A stretch of 31,572 nucleotides of DNA from the IMG/VR virus record IMGVR_UViG_3300043540_000012, positions 1 to 31,572 of that record; one strand, written 5' to 3'. Below, in pieces: positions 1-7,839 of the stretch. Every line of letters starts with the position of its first letter. Position 1 is the stretch's first letter. A program made the translations under genes and the position numbers. The notes below the pieces were generated by a model. The model did no database searches and was not told the DNA's origin. It saw only the letters and a program-made list of their open reading frames with translations. This stretch comes from a virus.

Positions 1-626
1 TTGCTAACTTGACTGTGTCTACAACATTATCAGTTGGAACCACATCGACATTTAGTGGAGCAGCTACATTCTCACAAGGATTTTCTTCTACTGTTGCACA
101 AGGAACAGCACCATTTACTGTATCATCGAGTACAGTTGTTCCAAACCTTAATGCATCTTTATTGCTTGGAGGAACTTGGGCTAGTCCAGGCGCAATCGGT
201 TCAACAACACCATCTACCGGTAATTTCACAAGCCTTACTGTGAATGGAGTAGCAGTTGCAACAACGGCATCTTTAACATCATATGCAACTATCGCATTAA
301 CTGTACCAAGAACATCAACTACAGGTTCTGCTGTTATTCCGGCAGGTACGACAGCGCAACGAGATGCTTCACCTGCAAATGGTTACTTTAGATTTAATAC
401 AGATTATCAAACAGGTGAAATTTTCAATGCAGCTGCTGGTTCGTGGGTTGGACTAGGTGGTGCATCCGGTGCAGGTGGTGATGCAATATTCTATCTGAAT
501 GGTCAAACGGTGAATAATAGTTATACAATACCTTCAGGACAAAATGCAATGAGTGCTGGTCCTGTGACTGTTGCAACTGGTGTAACGGTTACGGTTTCAT
601 CTGGTTCTGTTTGGACTATCGTATAA
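1..626 (+). CDS. Tail fibre protein, C-terminal part (5' end outside window)
   Basis: The reading frame is open from the first complete codon of the window, so this is the C-terminal end of a longer gene. The visible 207 or so residues are rich in Ser, Thr, Gly and Ala and have the low-complexity beta pattern of phage fibre shafts (TLSVGTTSTFSGAATFSQGF). A motif common near fibre ends follows: GTTAQRDASPANGYFRFNTD, then TGEIFNAAAGSWVGLGG. The last 45 residues form a beta-rich tip. The likely role is host-surface attachment at the tail. It is followed by other fibre-like genes, which fits a tail appendage cluster. The fibre type (long, short or whisker) cannot be told from the fragment. Confidence 0.75.
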   Translation, partial: ANLTVSTTLSVGTTSTFSGAATFSQGFSSTVAQGTAPFTVSSSTVVPNLNASLLLGGTWASPGAIGSTTPSTGNFTSLTVNGVAVATTASLTSYATIALTVPRTSTTGSAVIPAGTTAQRDASPANGYFRFNTDYQTGEIFNAAAGSWVGLGGASGAGGDAIFYLNGQTVNNSYTIPSGQNAMSAGPVTVATGVTVTVSSGSVWTIV

Positions 627-690
627 GGAATAAATGTGACCTTTCCATTCTAATTAGTAAATACCATAGGAAATAACACAGGAATAACAC

Positions 691-1239
691 ATGAGCGGAT
701 TACTTAAAACACAACTACAACTAGGCGATAGTGCAACTGCATCAAACAACTTTGTATTAGATTCCAGTGCAGCTAATGGAACTATGAAATTATCTCGTGG
801 CAACTTCGGGGCCACTACTCAAGATATTGTTACGATTGATTCAACAGGTATAGTTAGCATTCTTAATAAGTTAGTAGTCCCCAACGCTACGGCCGCAAAT
901 CAAGCAGTGAATTTGGGGCAGTTACTTACTCCAATTGGCGGGTGCTCCACAGTTGGGGGTAATAACACTACCGTTACAGCAACCGTTAGCTTTACTGCCC
1001 CTGGGCCAGGAATGTTAATTGCAATTGGAAGTAAAAATATATCTTCCCAAGAAAGCTCGGGGCACGTAAGTGCTTTATATATAAACGGAGTGCAGCAAAT
1101 GGCTGATAGCACATTATTGCCCACAACTCATATGGGATTTGCCCTTACATCTGGTGGCGCGGTTAATGCGCAATACACGGCGGCAGCATCAGTTTCATTT
1201 TCTTGCAACGTAGCTCTTTACTGGATACCTACCGTATGA
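691..1239 (+). CDS. Fibre-like structural protein
   Basis: 182 residues. The N-terminus (MSGLLKTQLQLGDSATASNN) and the following stretch NFVLDSSAANGTMKLSRGN resemble the attachment end of phage fibre proteins. The middle has the coiled, repetitive sequence typical of shafts (VPNATAANQAVNLGQLL). The C-terminal 90 residues are a predicted beta-rich domain with two cysteines far apart. No enzymatic motif is visible. It ends in an ATGA overlap with the DUF4376-type gene, so the two are probably translationally coupled and work together, as with fibre and chaperone pairs. Function is inferred from composition and position. Confidence 0.65.
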   Translation: MSGLLKTQLQLGDSATASNNFVLDSSAANGTMKLSRGNFGATTQDIVTIDSTGIVSILNKLVVPNATAANQAVNLGQLLTPIGGCSTVGGNNTTVTATVSFTAPGPGMLIAIGSKNISSQESSGHVSALYINGVQQMADSTLLPTTHMGFALTSGGAVNAQYTAAASVSFSCNVALYWIPTV

Positions 1240-1766
1240 TTACTAAATATATTACTTTTGATTCAAATGGCAATCCGACTGGCGTAGGCAATGCGCTTGA
1301 TGGAACGCTTATTCCCAATGCAATTGCTTGCACAGATGCGCAGGCAGAAAATTGGCAAGGTTACACAAATGTTGAAGGCGTATTAACGGAAAATACTTCT
1401 GTGGTTTTAGGTCTTGCTCAAGCTGCTCAAATCGCCACGCTCACTGCCGCCTACCGGCAAGCCATTCAGCAGCCGGTGAGCTACACCAGCAAGGGCGGCG
1501 TGACCAAGACGTATCAGGCCGACCAGGGCAGCATCGCAAACCTGCAAGCTATGTTACTTGCTTTTGGTGATACGCAGACCGTTCCGTCTGGCTTCTACTG
1601 GGTGTCGGCAGACAACACGCAAGTGCCGTTTGTCTACGCAGACATGCAGGGATTGGCGCAGGTTATTGGCACGCAAGGTGCAACGGCCTTCCAGCACTTG
1701 CAGACGCAGAAGACAGCTGTAAATGCTGCAACCACAGTTGCCGCCGTGCAGTCAATAGTATGGTAA
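1236..1766 (+). CDS. DUF4376-type tail fibre assembly-like protein
   Basis: 176 residues from the ATG at 1236, which overlaps the upstream stop by four bases. The N-terminal half (ITFDSNGNPTGVGNALDGTL) looks like the start of phage fibre-associated proteins. The C-terminal half has the pattern of DUF4376: an alanine-rich helix ending in AYRQAIQQPVSY, then GGVTKTYQADQGS and a helical tail ending SIVW. DUF4376 is found at the ends of tail fibre or fibre-assembly proteins of many proteobacterial phages. From about 1440 the base composition jumps to about 58% G+C, while the rest of the window is clearly AT-rich. The C-terminal half may therefore be a recent import. Role as chaperone or fibre part is not resolved. 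Confidence 0.6.
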   Translation: MITKYITFDSNGNPTGVGNALDGTLIPNAIACTDAQAENWQGYTNVEGVLTENTSVVLGLAQAAQIATLTAAYRQAIQQPVSYTSKGGVTKTYQADQGSIANLQAMLLAFGDTQTVPSGFYWVSADNTQVPFVYADMQGLAQVIGTQGATAFQHLQTQKTAVNAATTVAAVQSIVW

Positions 1767-1894
1767 AGTATCTGCTGAGAGTTGAATGTTATTCAGCTAT
1801 TGTAGTAGGCGACTACTCACTCTGTAGCGGATGTTTATCTGAGAAAACGCTTGATTGTTTGGACGAATCCTTAAAACATTGGTATCCAGATTGA
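1760..1894 (+). CDS. Small hypothetical protein, 44 aa
   Basis: A short open frame, MVKYLLRVECYSAIVVGDYS followed by CSGC and a C-terminal ESLKHWYPD, starts within the last codons of the DUF4376-type gene (7-base overlap). It has four cysteines, including a CSGC pair. There is no clear ribosome binding site beyond that expected from coupling to the upstream gene. No family is recognised. It fills most of the otherwise empty stretch before the next fibre gene; the remaining 64 bases to 1958 are A/T-rich with no clear promoter match. It may be a real small gene or the end of imported DNA. Confidence 0.35.
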   Translation: MVKYLLRVECYSAIVVGDYSLCSGCLSEKTLDCLDESLKHWYPD

Positions 1895-1958
1895 TGTTGA
1901 TTTCCATTAGGACGTTAATATACCAATATATATAACATATTATTTTCAAGGTTTATAA

Positions 1959-2618
1959 ATGACAATTTCTTTTAGATCAGGTTCAGCAAATGACGGTATC
2001 CTAAGTAATGGTACTGAAGTTTTAACTGCCACAAATTTAAATGTTTCTGTTAACACTGCATTGTCCACAAGCGGAAACATAACAGCAAATGGTGTACTTG
2101 TGCCGACTGGTGCAACTATAATAAACAACACCAATGCTGCGAGTGATATAGCATTAGCAGTTGGTCAGGTAGCATATGTTGATGCAACATCTTCGACCTC
2201 AGTTCCTCTCCACATAGCAACTTCTGACAATCAAATATATCAAGTATGGATTCAGGCAACGAGTGAGACAGGTGGATCTGCCATACTTGTTTGGTATCCA
2301 AATAACATTAATTATGGCAGCGTATTTACTCGGCGAATGATATATGGAGCCGGCTCAGCCACATCCGTTGCGAGTGCAAATTTACCCAACTATCCAGGAA
2401 TTGGTGGAGGATCATTGTTTGCCGCAACACTCACGGTTAGAACAAACGTTGTTCATAAAGTAATTGAGGGCACGTCAGCCGAAAGTTCAACATCTACTTC
2501 CTATCACGGTTATTGCTATGTTTATTGGCAGGACACTACGACTCAATGGACAAGTCTTGGAACAGCATCCTTTCTTGCTGCATGGTCTGGTAGAATTATT
2601 ATTAAGAGGGTACTGTAA
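1959..2618 (+). CDS. Beta-rich tail appendage protein
   Basis: 219 residues. It starts MTISFRSGSANDGILSNGTE, an N-terminus similar in style to fibre attachment regions. A shaft-like segment (NVSVNTALSTSGNITANG) follows, then a beta-rich C-terminal domain with many Tyr, Trp and Ser residues ending SGRIIIKRVL. No signal peptide, membrane segment or catalytic motif is seen. It lies between the DUF4376-type gene and a fibre-associated helper-like gene, so it is probably another receptor-binding or fibre protein. The assignment rests on composition and neighbours. Confidence 0.55.
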   Translation: MTISFRSGSANDGILSNGTEVLTATNLNVSVNTALSTSGNITANGVLVPTGATIINNTNAASDIALAVGQVAYVDATSSTSVPLHIATSDNQIYQVWIQATSETGGSAILVWYPNNINYGSVFTRRMIYGAGSATSVASANLPNYPGIGGGSLFAATLTVRTNVVHKVIEGTSAESSTSTSYHGYCYVYWQDTTTQWTSLGTASFLAAWSGRIIIKRVL

Positions 2619-2620
2619 TT

Positions 2621-2968
2621 ATGATTTATGCAATTATACACTCATATGTAGATCATGAAGGCAAATCTTGTGAAACACTTGCAACCAGTCTATTGGAACA
2701 TGATGGATGGTTATCATTTGATGTTCCCAATGAAAAATGGTTGAAGATTGTAGATGACAAGATCGTTGTCAAGTCAGAAGCAGAATATAACGAGCATTTA
2801 GATGAAGCGGATAAAAAATCTAAACTCGAAGAAATTTTGAGGAATAGACAAGCAGAATATCCACCAATGACAGATTATCTAGATGCAGTGGTAAAAGGGG
2901 ACAAAAAAGCAATTCAGGAATACATTAACAAGTGCAAAGCTGTTAAAGCTAAATACCCAAAAGAATAA
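2621..2968 (+). CDS. Tail-region protein with C-terminal 'EYPPMxDYLDAVVKGD' motif
   Basis: 115 residues, starting two bases after the preceding stop. The C-terminal third has a pattern common in small phage tail-region proteins: RNRQAEYPPMTDYLDAVVKG, then a helix ending KCKAVKAKYPKE. The N-terminal half contains NEKWLKIVDDKIVVKSEAEY, which could be a small beta domain. Such proteins commonly follow fibre genes and may be assembly helpers or minor tail components (XkdW-like). The motif is seen in the sequence; the function is inferred. Confidence 0.55.
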   Translation: MIYAIIHSYVDHEGKSCETLATSLLEHDGWLSFDVPNEKWLKIVDDKIVVKSEAEYNEHLDEADKKSKLEEILRNRQAEYPPMTDYLDAVVKGDKKAIQEYINKCKAVKAKYPKE

Positions 2969-2988
2969 AAACGTAGAAAGAGAATTGC

Positions 2989-3432
2989 ATGGAACAAAGT
3001 ATTGAGAAAATTATTCTGAGTGCTATAGATTCTTTAAGAGAAGATGTTAGCGTTCTAAAAGAAAAGGTTGCAATATTGTCAAGTGGGATACAGCATAATG
3101 AAACCGATTACAAGAAAATTGAATCAACTATCAAATCACTTGATGATATAATAACACGATTAAAATTTGATGTTGATGAATTACAACATGATCTCACATT
3201 ACATAAGAATGAAGGCAAGGCTATGATTGAGCAGGTTAAGAAGGATTCATTTCCAAACTCCGATCCTGTAAGTCATAAAACATTCCATGAAATTGAAATG
3301 GAAAAACGAAAGGGTGCAGCCACTATAAAGAAAGAAGTTATAGCACATATTCTCAAAGGTGTTTTTTGGGCAATGGTAGTTGGAATCTTTTGGGCAGTGG
3401 TGTATTCTGTTAAAGATTGGATGAATAAATGA
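2989..3432 (+). CDS. Coiled-coil protein with C-terminal membrane anchor
   Basis: 147 residues. Residues 1-85 have a heptad-like pattern suggesting a coiled coil (SLREDVSVLKEKVAILSSGI and IKSLDDIITRLKFDVDELQH). A charged segment follows, then one hydrophobic stretch near residues 119-138 (ILKGVFWAMVVGIFWAVVYS). The tail is VKDWMNK. A coiled coil ending in a single C-terminal membrane segment recalls XhlA-type lysis accessory proteins and some holin partners. Its ATGA overlap with the next membrane protein supports joint function. A holin-system role is only a suggestion. Confidence 0.5.
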   Translation: MEQSIEKIILSAIDSLREDVSVLKEKVAILSSGIQHNETDYKKIESTIKSLDDIITRLKFDVDELQHDLTLHKNEGKAMIEQVKKDSFPNSDPVSHKTFHEIEMEKRKGAATIKKEVIAHILKGVFWAMVVGIFWAVVYSVKDWMNK

Positions 3433-3938
3433 ATATCGCAAACACAACCGGTCGTACTAGAAAAGCTATTTTGTATTTTATTGAATTGTCAGTAGTGGCA
3501 ATTTCAATTGTATGTATCGCAGCTGCAATCAGAACATTTGGCAATCCAGAACCACCTCTCATATTAAGAGAACCTGCTATAGTAACATCATATCCTGTTG
3601 CTGGCACAGGATTCAATCAAGCACATGAAGTTCATATTGTACGTGATATAACATATAATAGTAACACTCCTGTTCTTCTTACTACAGAGTTGATTAATAA
3701 AGACGAGGGATATACCATTGACCTACAAGATACAAAAATAACAGCAGAACGTTTTGGTACATTCAAAACTCATAAACTGTACTTTGTTAGTCATCTTGTT
3801 GATGGTAATTGGTGTATTAAGTCAACTATATACTGGACTCCAACTCTTTCTCTGCGTGAACGTAGTATGACAACCAAGGAATCTTGCTATGTTGTTAATG
3901 ACGATAATCAACCTTCAATAAATAAAAACATAAAATAA
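3429..3938 (+). CDS. Single-pass membrane protein with likely periplasmic domain
   Basis: 169 residues. A short basic N-terminus (NTTGRTRKA) precedes a hydrophobic segment at about residues 13-33 (ILYFIELSVVAISIVCIAAA). About 130 polar residues follow, with two cysteines in the C-terminal half. This topology, N-in with one membrane span and a large outer domain, matches the T4 holin gpT in outline, but I see no sequence similarity I could vouch for. It overlaps the upstream coiled-coil membrane gene by four bases (ATGA), so the two probably act together at the inner membrane. It could instead be a superinfection or envelope protein. Confidence 0.45.
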   Translation: MNIANTTGRTRKAILYFIELSVVAISIVCIAAAIRTFGNPEPPLILREPAIVTSYPVAGTGFNQAHEVHIVRDITYNSNTPVLLTTELINKDEGYTIDLQDTKITAERFGTFKTHKLYFVSHLVDGNWCIKSTIYWTPTLSLRERSMTTKESCYVVNDDNQPSINKNIK

Positions 3939-3964
3939 AACATACCAAATAAGGACACTCTTTA

Positions 3965-4516
3965 ATGTCAAGCACAAAAATCAGAAAAGTTAAAGCCCCT
4001 GTATTAGATGCTACACTTACATGGTCAGCAAACACACTGACCGTTGTAACAACCACGGCACACAATCTTGTCACAGGTGATTTAGTTGATATAGAAGTTC
4101 AAAATTCACCACAGGAACTTATTCAGGTTCCTGTAACTGTTACAAACTCAACAACATTCACTGTATCTGCTTCACCATATTGGACAGATGTATCAGTTCC
4201 GACAGCTACTCTTAACGGTAAGGTGACAATTAGTTTCTTCCGTACTGGTCAAACAGGACGATTTGCCTTCACTGCGCCTCGTTCAAGCGGAATTGCTGCC
4301 GTTGTTCAATCATTTGTGATAGGTACAGGTGGCGCATCTTATACATTGGATGGCTCGTTGGATGGTGTTCACTGGACAAACATCGCAACAATTACTCATA
4401 CAACAACAACAGGTGACACACAATCAGCACAAGTTTCACCTGCATGGGCATACTTGTCCATTAACATTACATCAATTGGTGCTGCTACTTCTCTGACGGT
4501 TCTGTACTCTGCTTGA
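3965..4516 (+). CDS. Beta-rich structural protein with 'HNLVTGD' module
   Basis: 183 residues. After a short basic start (MSSTKIRKVKAPVLD) comes a beta module with the landmarks LTWSANTLTVVTTTAHNLVT, GDLVDIEV and NSTTFTVSA. The same pattern occurs in the protein at 21122-22249 and as an insertion in the tail sheath. The C-terminal 90 residues form a second beta domain (GRFAFTAPRSSGIAAVV, YTLDGSLDGVHWTNI). No enzymatic motif is seen. It is probably a virion surface or tail protein. A strong hairpin terminator lies about 100 bases downstream, so this gene may end a transcription unit. Confidence 0.55.
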   Translation: MSSTKIRKVKAPVLDATLTWSANTLTVVTTTAHNLVTGDLVDIEVQNSPQELIQVPVTVTNSTTFTVSASPYWTDVSVPTATLNGKVTISFFRTGQTGRFAFTAPRSSGIAAVVQSFVIGTGGASYTLDGSLDGVHWTNIATITHTTTTGDTQSAQVSPAWAYLSINITSIGAATSLTVLYSA

Positions 4517-4525
4517 ATGTCATGA

Positions 4526-4633
4526 ATGACAACCAAATATAATGATGGAGTCGGCACCAACAATACAGCAATAAATGCCGACGGTAACATCGTTGATAGT
4601 GACAAAATTAATCAACAACGCCACTTAGTATAG
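4526..4633 (+). CDS. Possible 35-aa small protein (doubtful)
   Basis: A short open frame (MTTKYNDGVGTNNTAINADG, ending INQQRHLV) starts nine bases after the preceding stop. Its stop codon lies inside the terminator hairpin. There is no clear ribosome binding site. The composition is like a fragment of a fibre protein, so it may be a decayed remnant. It is listed only because it is open and in a coding-like composition; I would not be surprised if it is not translated. Confidence 0.2.
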   Translation: MTTKYNDGVGTNNTAINADGNIVDSDKINQQRHLV

Positions 4634-4645
4634 GTGGCGTTTTTA
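4617..4645 (+). terminator. Rho-independent terminator
   Basis: An 8-bp stem, AACGCCAC pairing with GTGGCGTT, encloses a 9-base loop and runs into TTTT with A/T-rich sequence after it. It lies between the beta-rich protein ending at 4516 and the gene at 4724. A second, weaker hairpin (ATTGGTA, loop GTTA, TACCAAT) follows at 4654-4671. The arrangement suggests that the fibre/membrane cluster ends here. Confidence 0.75.
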
Positions 4646-4723
4646 ATTTGGAAATTGGTAGTTATACCAATGTTCACCAATAAACAACAAGTTACAACTT
4701 TGTAAAATACAGGAGATATGATA

Positions 4724-5068
4724 ATGACTGTCAGCCCTAATATAGCAGCATTTGCAGGTTATATTTCTAATGGCAGTTCAGGTATAGCAGGCACTATCCT
4801 GACTGTGGTTTCGGTAACTAGTGGCACAATTGTTCCTGGTATGTTGATTGCAGGAACTGGTATCACAGCAGATACTTACATCGTATCAAATGGTACAGGG
4901 ACAGGGAACATTGGTACATATAATGTTAATGTATCTCAAGTAGCAGGCACTTCAACTTCACCCATCTCAATCACTTCTAATGGTGTCTTAACAAGCACCA
5001 AGAACATTGCAAGGGCTAGACCGAGAATGACCTATGCAACAGCTCGCTCTAAGAGTGGTGTGTCTTAA
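4724..5068 (+). CDS. Structural protein with 'GTGTGxxGTYxV' repeat module
   Basis: 114 residues from the ATG at 4724, chosen over the ATG at 4718 because AGGAG at 4711-4715 then has normal spacing. The sequence contains a well-known phage structural module: VTSGTIVPGMLIAGTGI, then NGTGTGNIGTYNVNVSQVAG. This module recurs in tail and decoration proteins of many phages. The last 25 residues (NIARARPRMTYATARSKSG) are basic and could contact another virion protein. It follows a terminator, so it may need its own promoter, which I could not identify. Confidence 0.55.
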   Translation: MTVSPNIAAFAGYISNGSSGIAGTILTVVSVTSGTIVPGMLIAGTGITADTYIVSNGTGTGNIGTYNVNVSQVAGTSTSPISITSNGVLTSTKNIARARPRMTYATARSKSGVS

Positions 5069-5116
5069 ATAGTCAACTACTGCATGACTAAAGATCGTGC
5101 AGATTTACGCTCGGTT

Positions 5117-5124
5117 AATAAATA
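5117..5124 (+). promoter_or_regulatory. Candidate T4-type late promoter (AATAAATA)
   Basis: AATAAATA lies 20 bases before the start codon at 5145. T4 late promoters have a single TATAAATA-type box read with gp55/gp33/gp45. Near-identical boxes lie ahead of the genes at 15892, 20442, 24654, 29032 and 30235. In AT-rich DNA a chance match is possible. The placement just upstream of the neck gene group is the main support. Confidence 0.4.
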
Positions 5125-5144
5125 CTTGGAAAAGGTAAATACAA

Positions 5145-5447
5145 ATGTCAATTTTTATATTCAGCCCAAAAGATCCGCAAGAAACTGTACTATATACATT
5201 TGATTTTAGAAATCTTATGCAAGGATCAGAAACTTTGCAAAGTTCAGTATGGTCGATTGCAGTTGTGTCTGGGACTGATCTTAATCCAAATGCAATGTTA
5301 ACTACGCCTATTCTGACACAAACAACATCTGCCATGCTAATAACCGGTGGAATTTCTGCTGTTACGTATCAAATTACTGTCACTGCAAATACATCGAATG
5401 GTCAGGTACTTAAAATGACAGGTCAATTAGAGGTTCTAACTCAATGA
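5145..5447 (+). CDS. Small beta-rich virion protein upstream of gp13
   Basis: 100 residues, with an AAAAGG ribosome site. The start FIFSPKDPQETVLYTFDFRN, then SETLQSSVWSIAVVSGTDLN and VTYQITVTANTSNGQ, has the pattern of small immunoglobulin-like phage proteins encoded beside head-tail joining genes. It overlaps gp13 by four bases (ATGA), so coupled translation is likely. It may be a minor head-tail joining or decoration protein. I recognise the style of the family but cannot give a firm name. Confidence 0.5.
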   Translation: MSIFIFSPKDPQETVLYTFDFRNLMQGSETLQSSVWSIAVVSGTDLNPNAMLTTPILTQTTSAMLITGGISAVTYQITVTANTSNGQVLKMTGQLEVLTQ

Positions 5448-6391
5448 TTACTTCAAGACAACAATTAGCGGATTATGCACTTCGTCAGTTAGGTGCACCA
5501 GTTATTAACATTGAAGTTGATGACTCACAAGTACAGGATTGCATAGAGTTGGCAATTCAGTATTATCACGAATATCATTTTGATGGCATTGAAAGAGACT
5601 ATTATTCATATATTATTCAAGGAACACAAATTACTGTTGCAGATGGTTCGATATTTTCCAAAGGAGATACCATTCAATCGACAGATGGTTCAACAACGGC
5701 ACTAATTGCCAGCGTGAATGGAAATGTATTGACAACCAACAAACAAATGGGATTGGTTAAGTTCTCTGTTGGTCAAACTGTTGGCAATAATGCTCGTCCT
5801 GGTCTAACTACAACAATTACAGACATCGTTCTGGGTGATCCTGACAATGGATATATCCCCTGTGGTGATCCAATAGTTGGTGTTAAAAAGATTCTTAATA
5901 TCACAAGTATTCTTGGCTCATCTGACTATATGTTTAACGTACAATATCAAATTATGCTTTCTGAAGTTCAGAATTTGGTTAGCCAAGGCACAGCATATTT
6001 CTACGGTGTACAACAATACCTGGGGCATTTGGACTTCATTATGAAGAAGGAAAAGGACTTCAGGTTCAATCGTCGTATGAATCGTTTGTATTTGGATGTT
6101 GCCTGGACTAGCGATGTAAAAGTTGGTGATGTTGTAGTTGCAGAAGTATACAAATATCTAGATGATTCTGTGTTTGCTGAAGTGTTAGATGACATTTGGT
6201 TGAAGCGTTATACTACATCTCTAATTAAAAAGATGTGGGGAAACAATCTACGCAAATATCAAGGAATGCAACTACCTGGTGGTGTTACATTCAATGGTCA
6301 GCAAATTTATGATGAGGCAATTCAGGAAATACAAGCATTGGAAAATGAAGCCATTTATAGTACATCTCCACTCGAATTTGCTGTAGGGTAA
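5444..6391 (+). CDS. 13: Neck protein gp13 with inserted beta module
   Basis: 315 residues. The N-terminus matches gp13 of T4-like cyanophages: RQQLADYALRQLGAPVINIE, DDSQVQDCIELAIQYYHEYH and FDGIERDYYSYII. gp13 joins gp14 to close the filled head and form the neck. The core resumes at DNGYIPCGDPIVGVKKILNI and continues with YNVQYQIM-type and LDFIMKKEKDFRFNRRMNRL segments, ending in helical sequence (EAIQEIQALENEAIY). Between residues about 58 and 130 lies an extra stretch (TQITVADGSIFSKGDTIQST, VNGNVLTTNKQMGLVKFSVG) that looks like a small beta module inserted in the core. The order gp13-gp14-gp15 supports the call. Confidence 0.85.
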   Translation: MITSRQQLADYALRQLGAPVINIEVDDSQVQDCIELAIQYYHEYHFDGIERDYYSYIIQGTQITVADGSIFSKGDTIQSTDGSTTALIASVNGNVLTTNKQMGLVKFSVGQTVGNNARPGLTTTITDIVLGDPDNGYIPCGDPIVGVKKILNITSILGSSDYMFNVQYQIMLSEVQNLVSQGTAYFYGVQQYLGHLDFIMKKEKDFRFNRRMNRLYLDVAWTSDVKVGDVVVAEVYKYLDDSVFAEVLDDIWLKRYTTSLIKKMWGNNLRKYQGMQLPGGVTFNGQQIYDEAIQEIQALENEAIYSTSPLEFAVG

Positions 6392-6393
6392 AA

Positions 6394-7839
6394 ATGAAAA
6401 CATTTAAAGCATTTAGACAACAACTGATAGAGCATGTTGATGACGATAAGTATGTTTCATTCTCTGGGGACATTCTTATCTTGGGTTATGGAAGTGTGGG
6501 CCAGGCAATTCTGCCTCTCGTATTGCGTCATATAGATGTCAATCCTAAACGCATAACCGTTCTTGAAAAAGATAATCATAAAGAAATATTCGATTCACGA
6601 CATAAAGATTCTGGAATAACTTATGTACAAAAAGAAGTCACACAACAGAATTATGCAGATGTACTATCAAAGTACGTATCAAGTGGTGGTCTAATTATCA
6701 ATGTTAGCCTGAACATTGATGCAAAATCTATTCTTGAGTGGTGTTTTAAGAATGATGTACATCAGATAGACACATCATTGGAGAGATGGCCGCATCAACA
6801 AGATGAAACTATACCAGATTTAGCAGAACGTACCTTGTACTATACTCATCAAAAAATCAGAGAAATGGCTGCAAAGTACAATGGTGCTGCAACATGTGTA
6901 GTGACTCATGGTGCAAACCCAGGCTATGTAACTCATTTGACGAAACGTGCATTGTTACATCTCGCAAAATATCGTGGCGAGAAAATTAAAACTCCAACAA
7001 CAAGAGATGAATGGGCGAAACTCATGCAATATCTTGGTGTCAAGGTCGTTCATATTGCAGAACGTGATACTCAAGCTGTAGATAAACCAAAAGACCTAAA
7101 TGAATTTTGCAATACATGGAGCTGCGAAGGATTTTGGGCAGAAGGTCGAGCACCAGCAGAAATGGGTTGGGGTACGCATGAAGATGATGAGCCTGAGAAT
7201 GGTCAAACCCAAGGTAATGCTGCATATCTACAACAACCGGGTGTTACGGTATTGATGAAGTCTTGGGTACCTAAAGGTGGTCAATATAATGGTTTCTGCA
7301 TTCAGCATTCGGAAGCCATTACAATTAGCGAATATTTCACAACCAAAGATGGTAAATTCAGACCATCTGTCTACTATGTATATCAACCCACAGATTCAGC
7401 AATTGCATCAGTACATGAAATGCGTGGTCGTGAACTTGACCTGCAAGAAAAACAAAGAATTCTAAAAGATGAAATTGTTAAAGGTATTGATGAACTGGGT
7501 GTGCTCTTAATTGGTGACACATTTGTATGGTGGCATGGTTCGCAGATGAGCATTGATGAGGCACGAGCATTGATACCCGGTGAAAATGCAACCAGCGTAC
7601 AAGTTGCAGGATCATTGCTTGGTGCAATTGTTTGGTTAATAAAGAATCCAAATGAAGGCTATGTAGAACCAGAAGCAATACCATTTGAAGAGGTGTTGGC
7701 AATCGGTGATAAGTATTGGGAACCATTAGCTAGTGTAGGTTCTAACTGGACACCAAATCAAGATAAGAATAGTCTATTTTATCGTCCATATGATGCTAAA
7801 AATCCATGCAGTTTTTCTAACTTCCGTGTGTGGACATAA
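6394..7839 (+). CDS. Homospermidine synthase homologue with capsid-targeting-like leader
   Basis: 481 residues, close to bacterial homospermidine synthases, which make homospermidine from putrescine with NAD+. Visible marks are a Rossmann dinucleotide loop LILGYGSVGQAILPLVLRH (GYGSVG at 31-36), INVSLNIDAKSILEWC, IDTSLERW (about 125-132) and the signature THGANPGYVTHLTKRALLHL (about 171-190), all in family order. The first 25 residues are extra to the enzyme: MKTFKAFRQQLIE resembles the capsid-targeting leaders of T4 internal proteins, with a possible protease site after LIE. The gene sits between gp13 and gp14 and overlaps gp14 by one base. It may change polyamine pools, for example to neutralise DNA charge. 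Activity and packaging are inferred. Confidence 0.8.
   Translation: MKTFKAFRQQLIEHVDDDKYVSFSGDILILGYGSVGQAILPLVLRHIDVNPKRITVLEKDNHKEIFDSRHKDSGITYVQKEVTQQNYADVLSKYVSSGGLIINVSLNIDAKSILEWCFKNDVHQIDTSLERWPHQQDETIPDLAERTLYYTHQKIREMAAKYNGAATCVVTHGANPGYVTHLTKRALLHLAKYRGEKIKTPTTRDEWAKLMQYLGVKVVHIAERDTQAVDKPKDLNEFCNTWSCEGFWAEGRAPAEMGWGTHEDDEPENGQTQGNAAYLQQPGVTVLMKSWVPKGGQYNGFCIQHSEAITISEYFTTKDGKFRPSVYYVYQPTDSAIASVHEMRGRELDLQEKQRILKDEIVKGIDELGVLLIGDTFVWWHGSQMSIDEARALIPGENATSVQVAGSLLGAIVWLIKNPNEGYVEPEAIPFEEVLAIGDKYWEPLASVGSNWTPNQDKNSLFYRPYDAKNPCSFSNFRVWT

Noticed and set aside
5084-5203. 39-codon open frame starting ATG at 5084
   Set aside because: It overlaps most of the start of the well-supported gene at 5145 in another frame and has no ribosome site or recognisable sequence.
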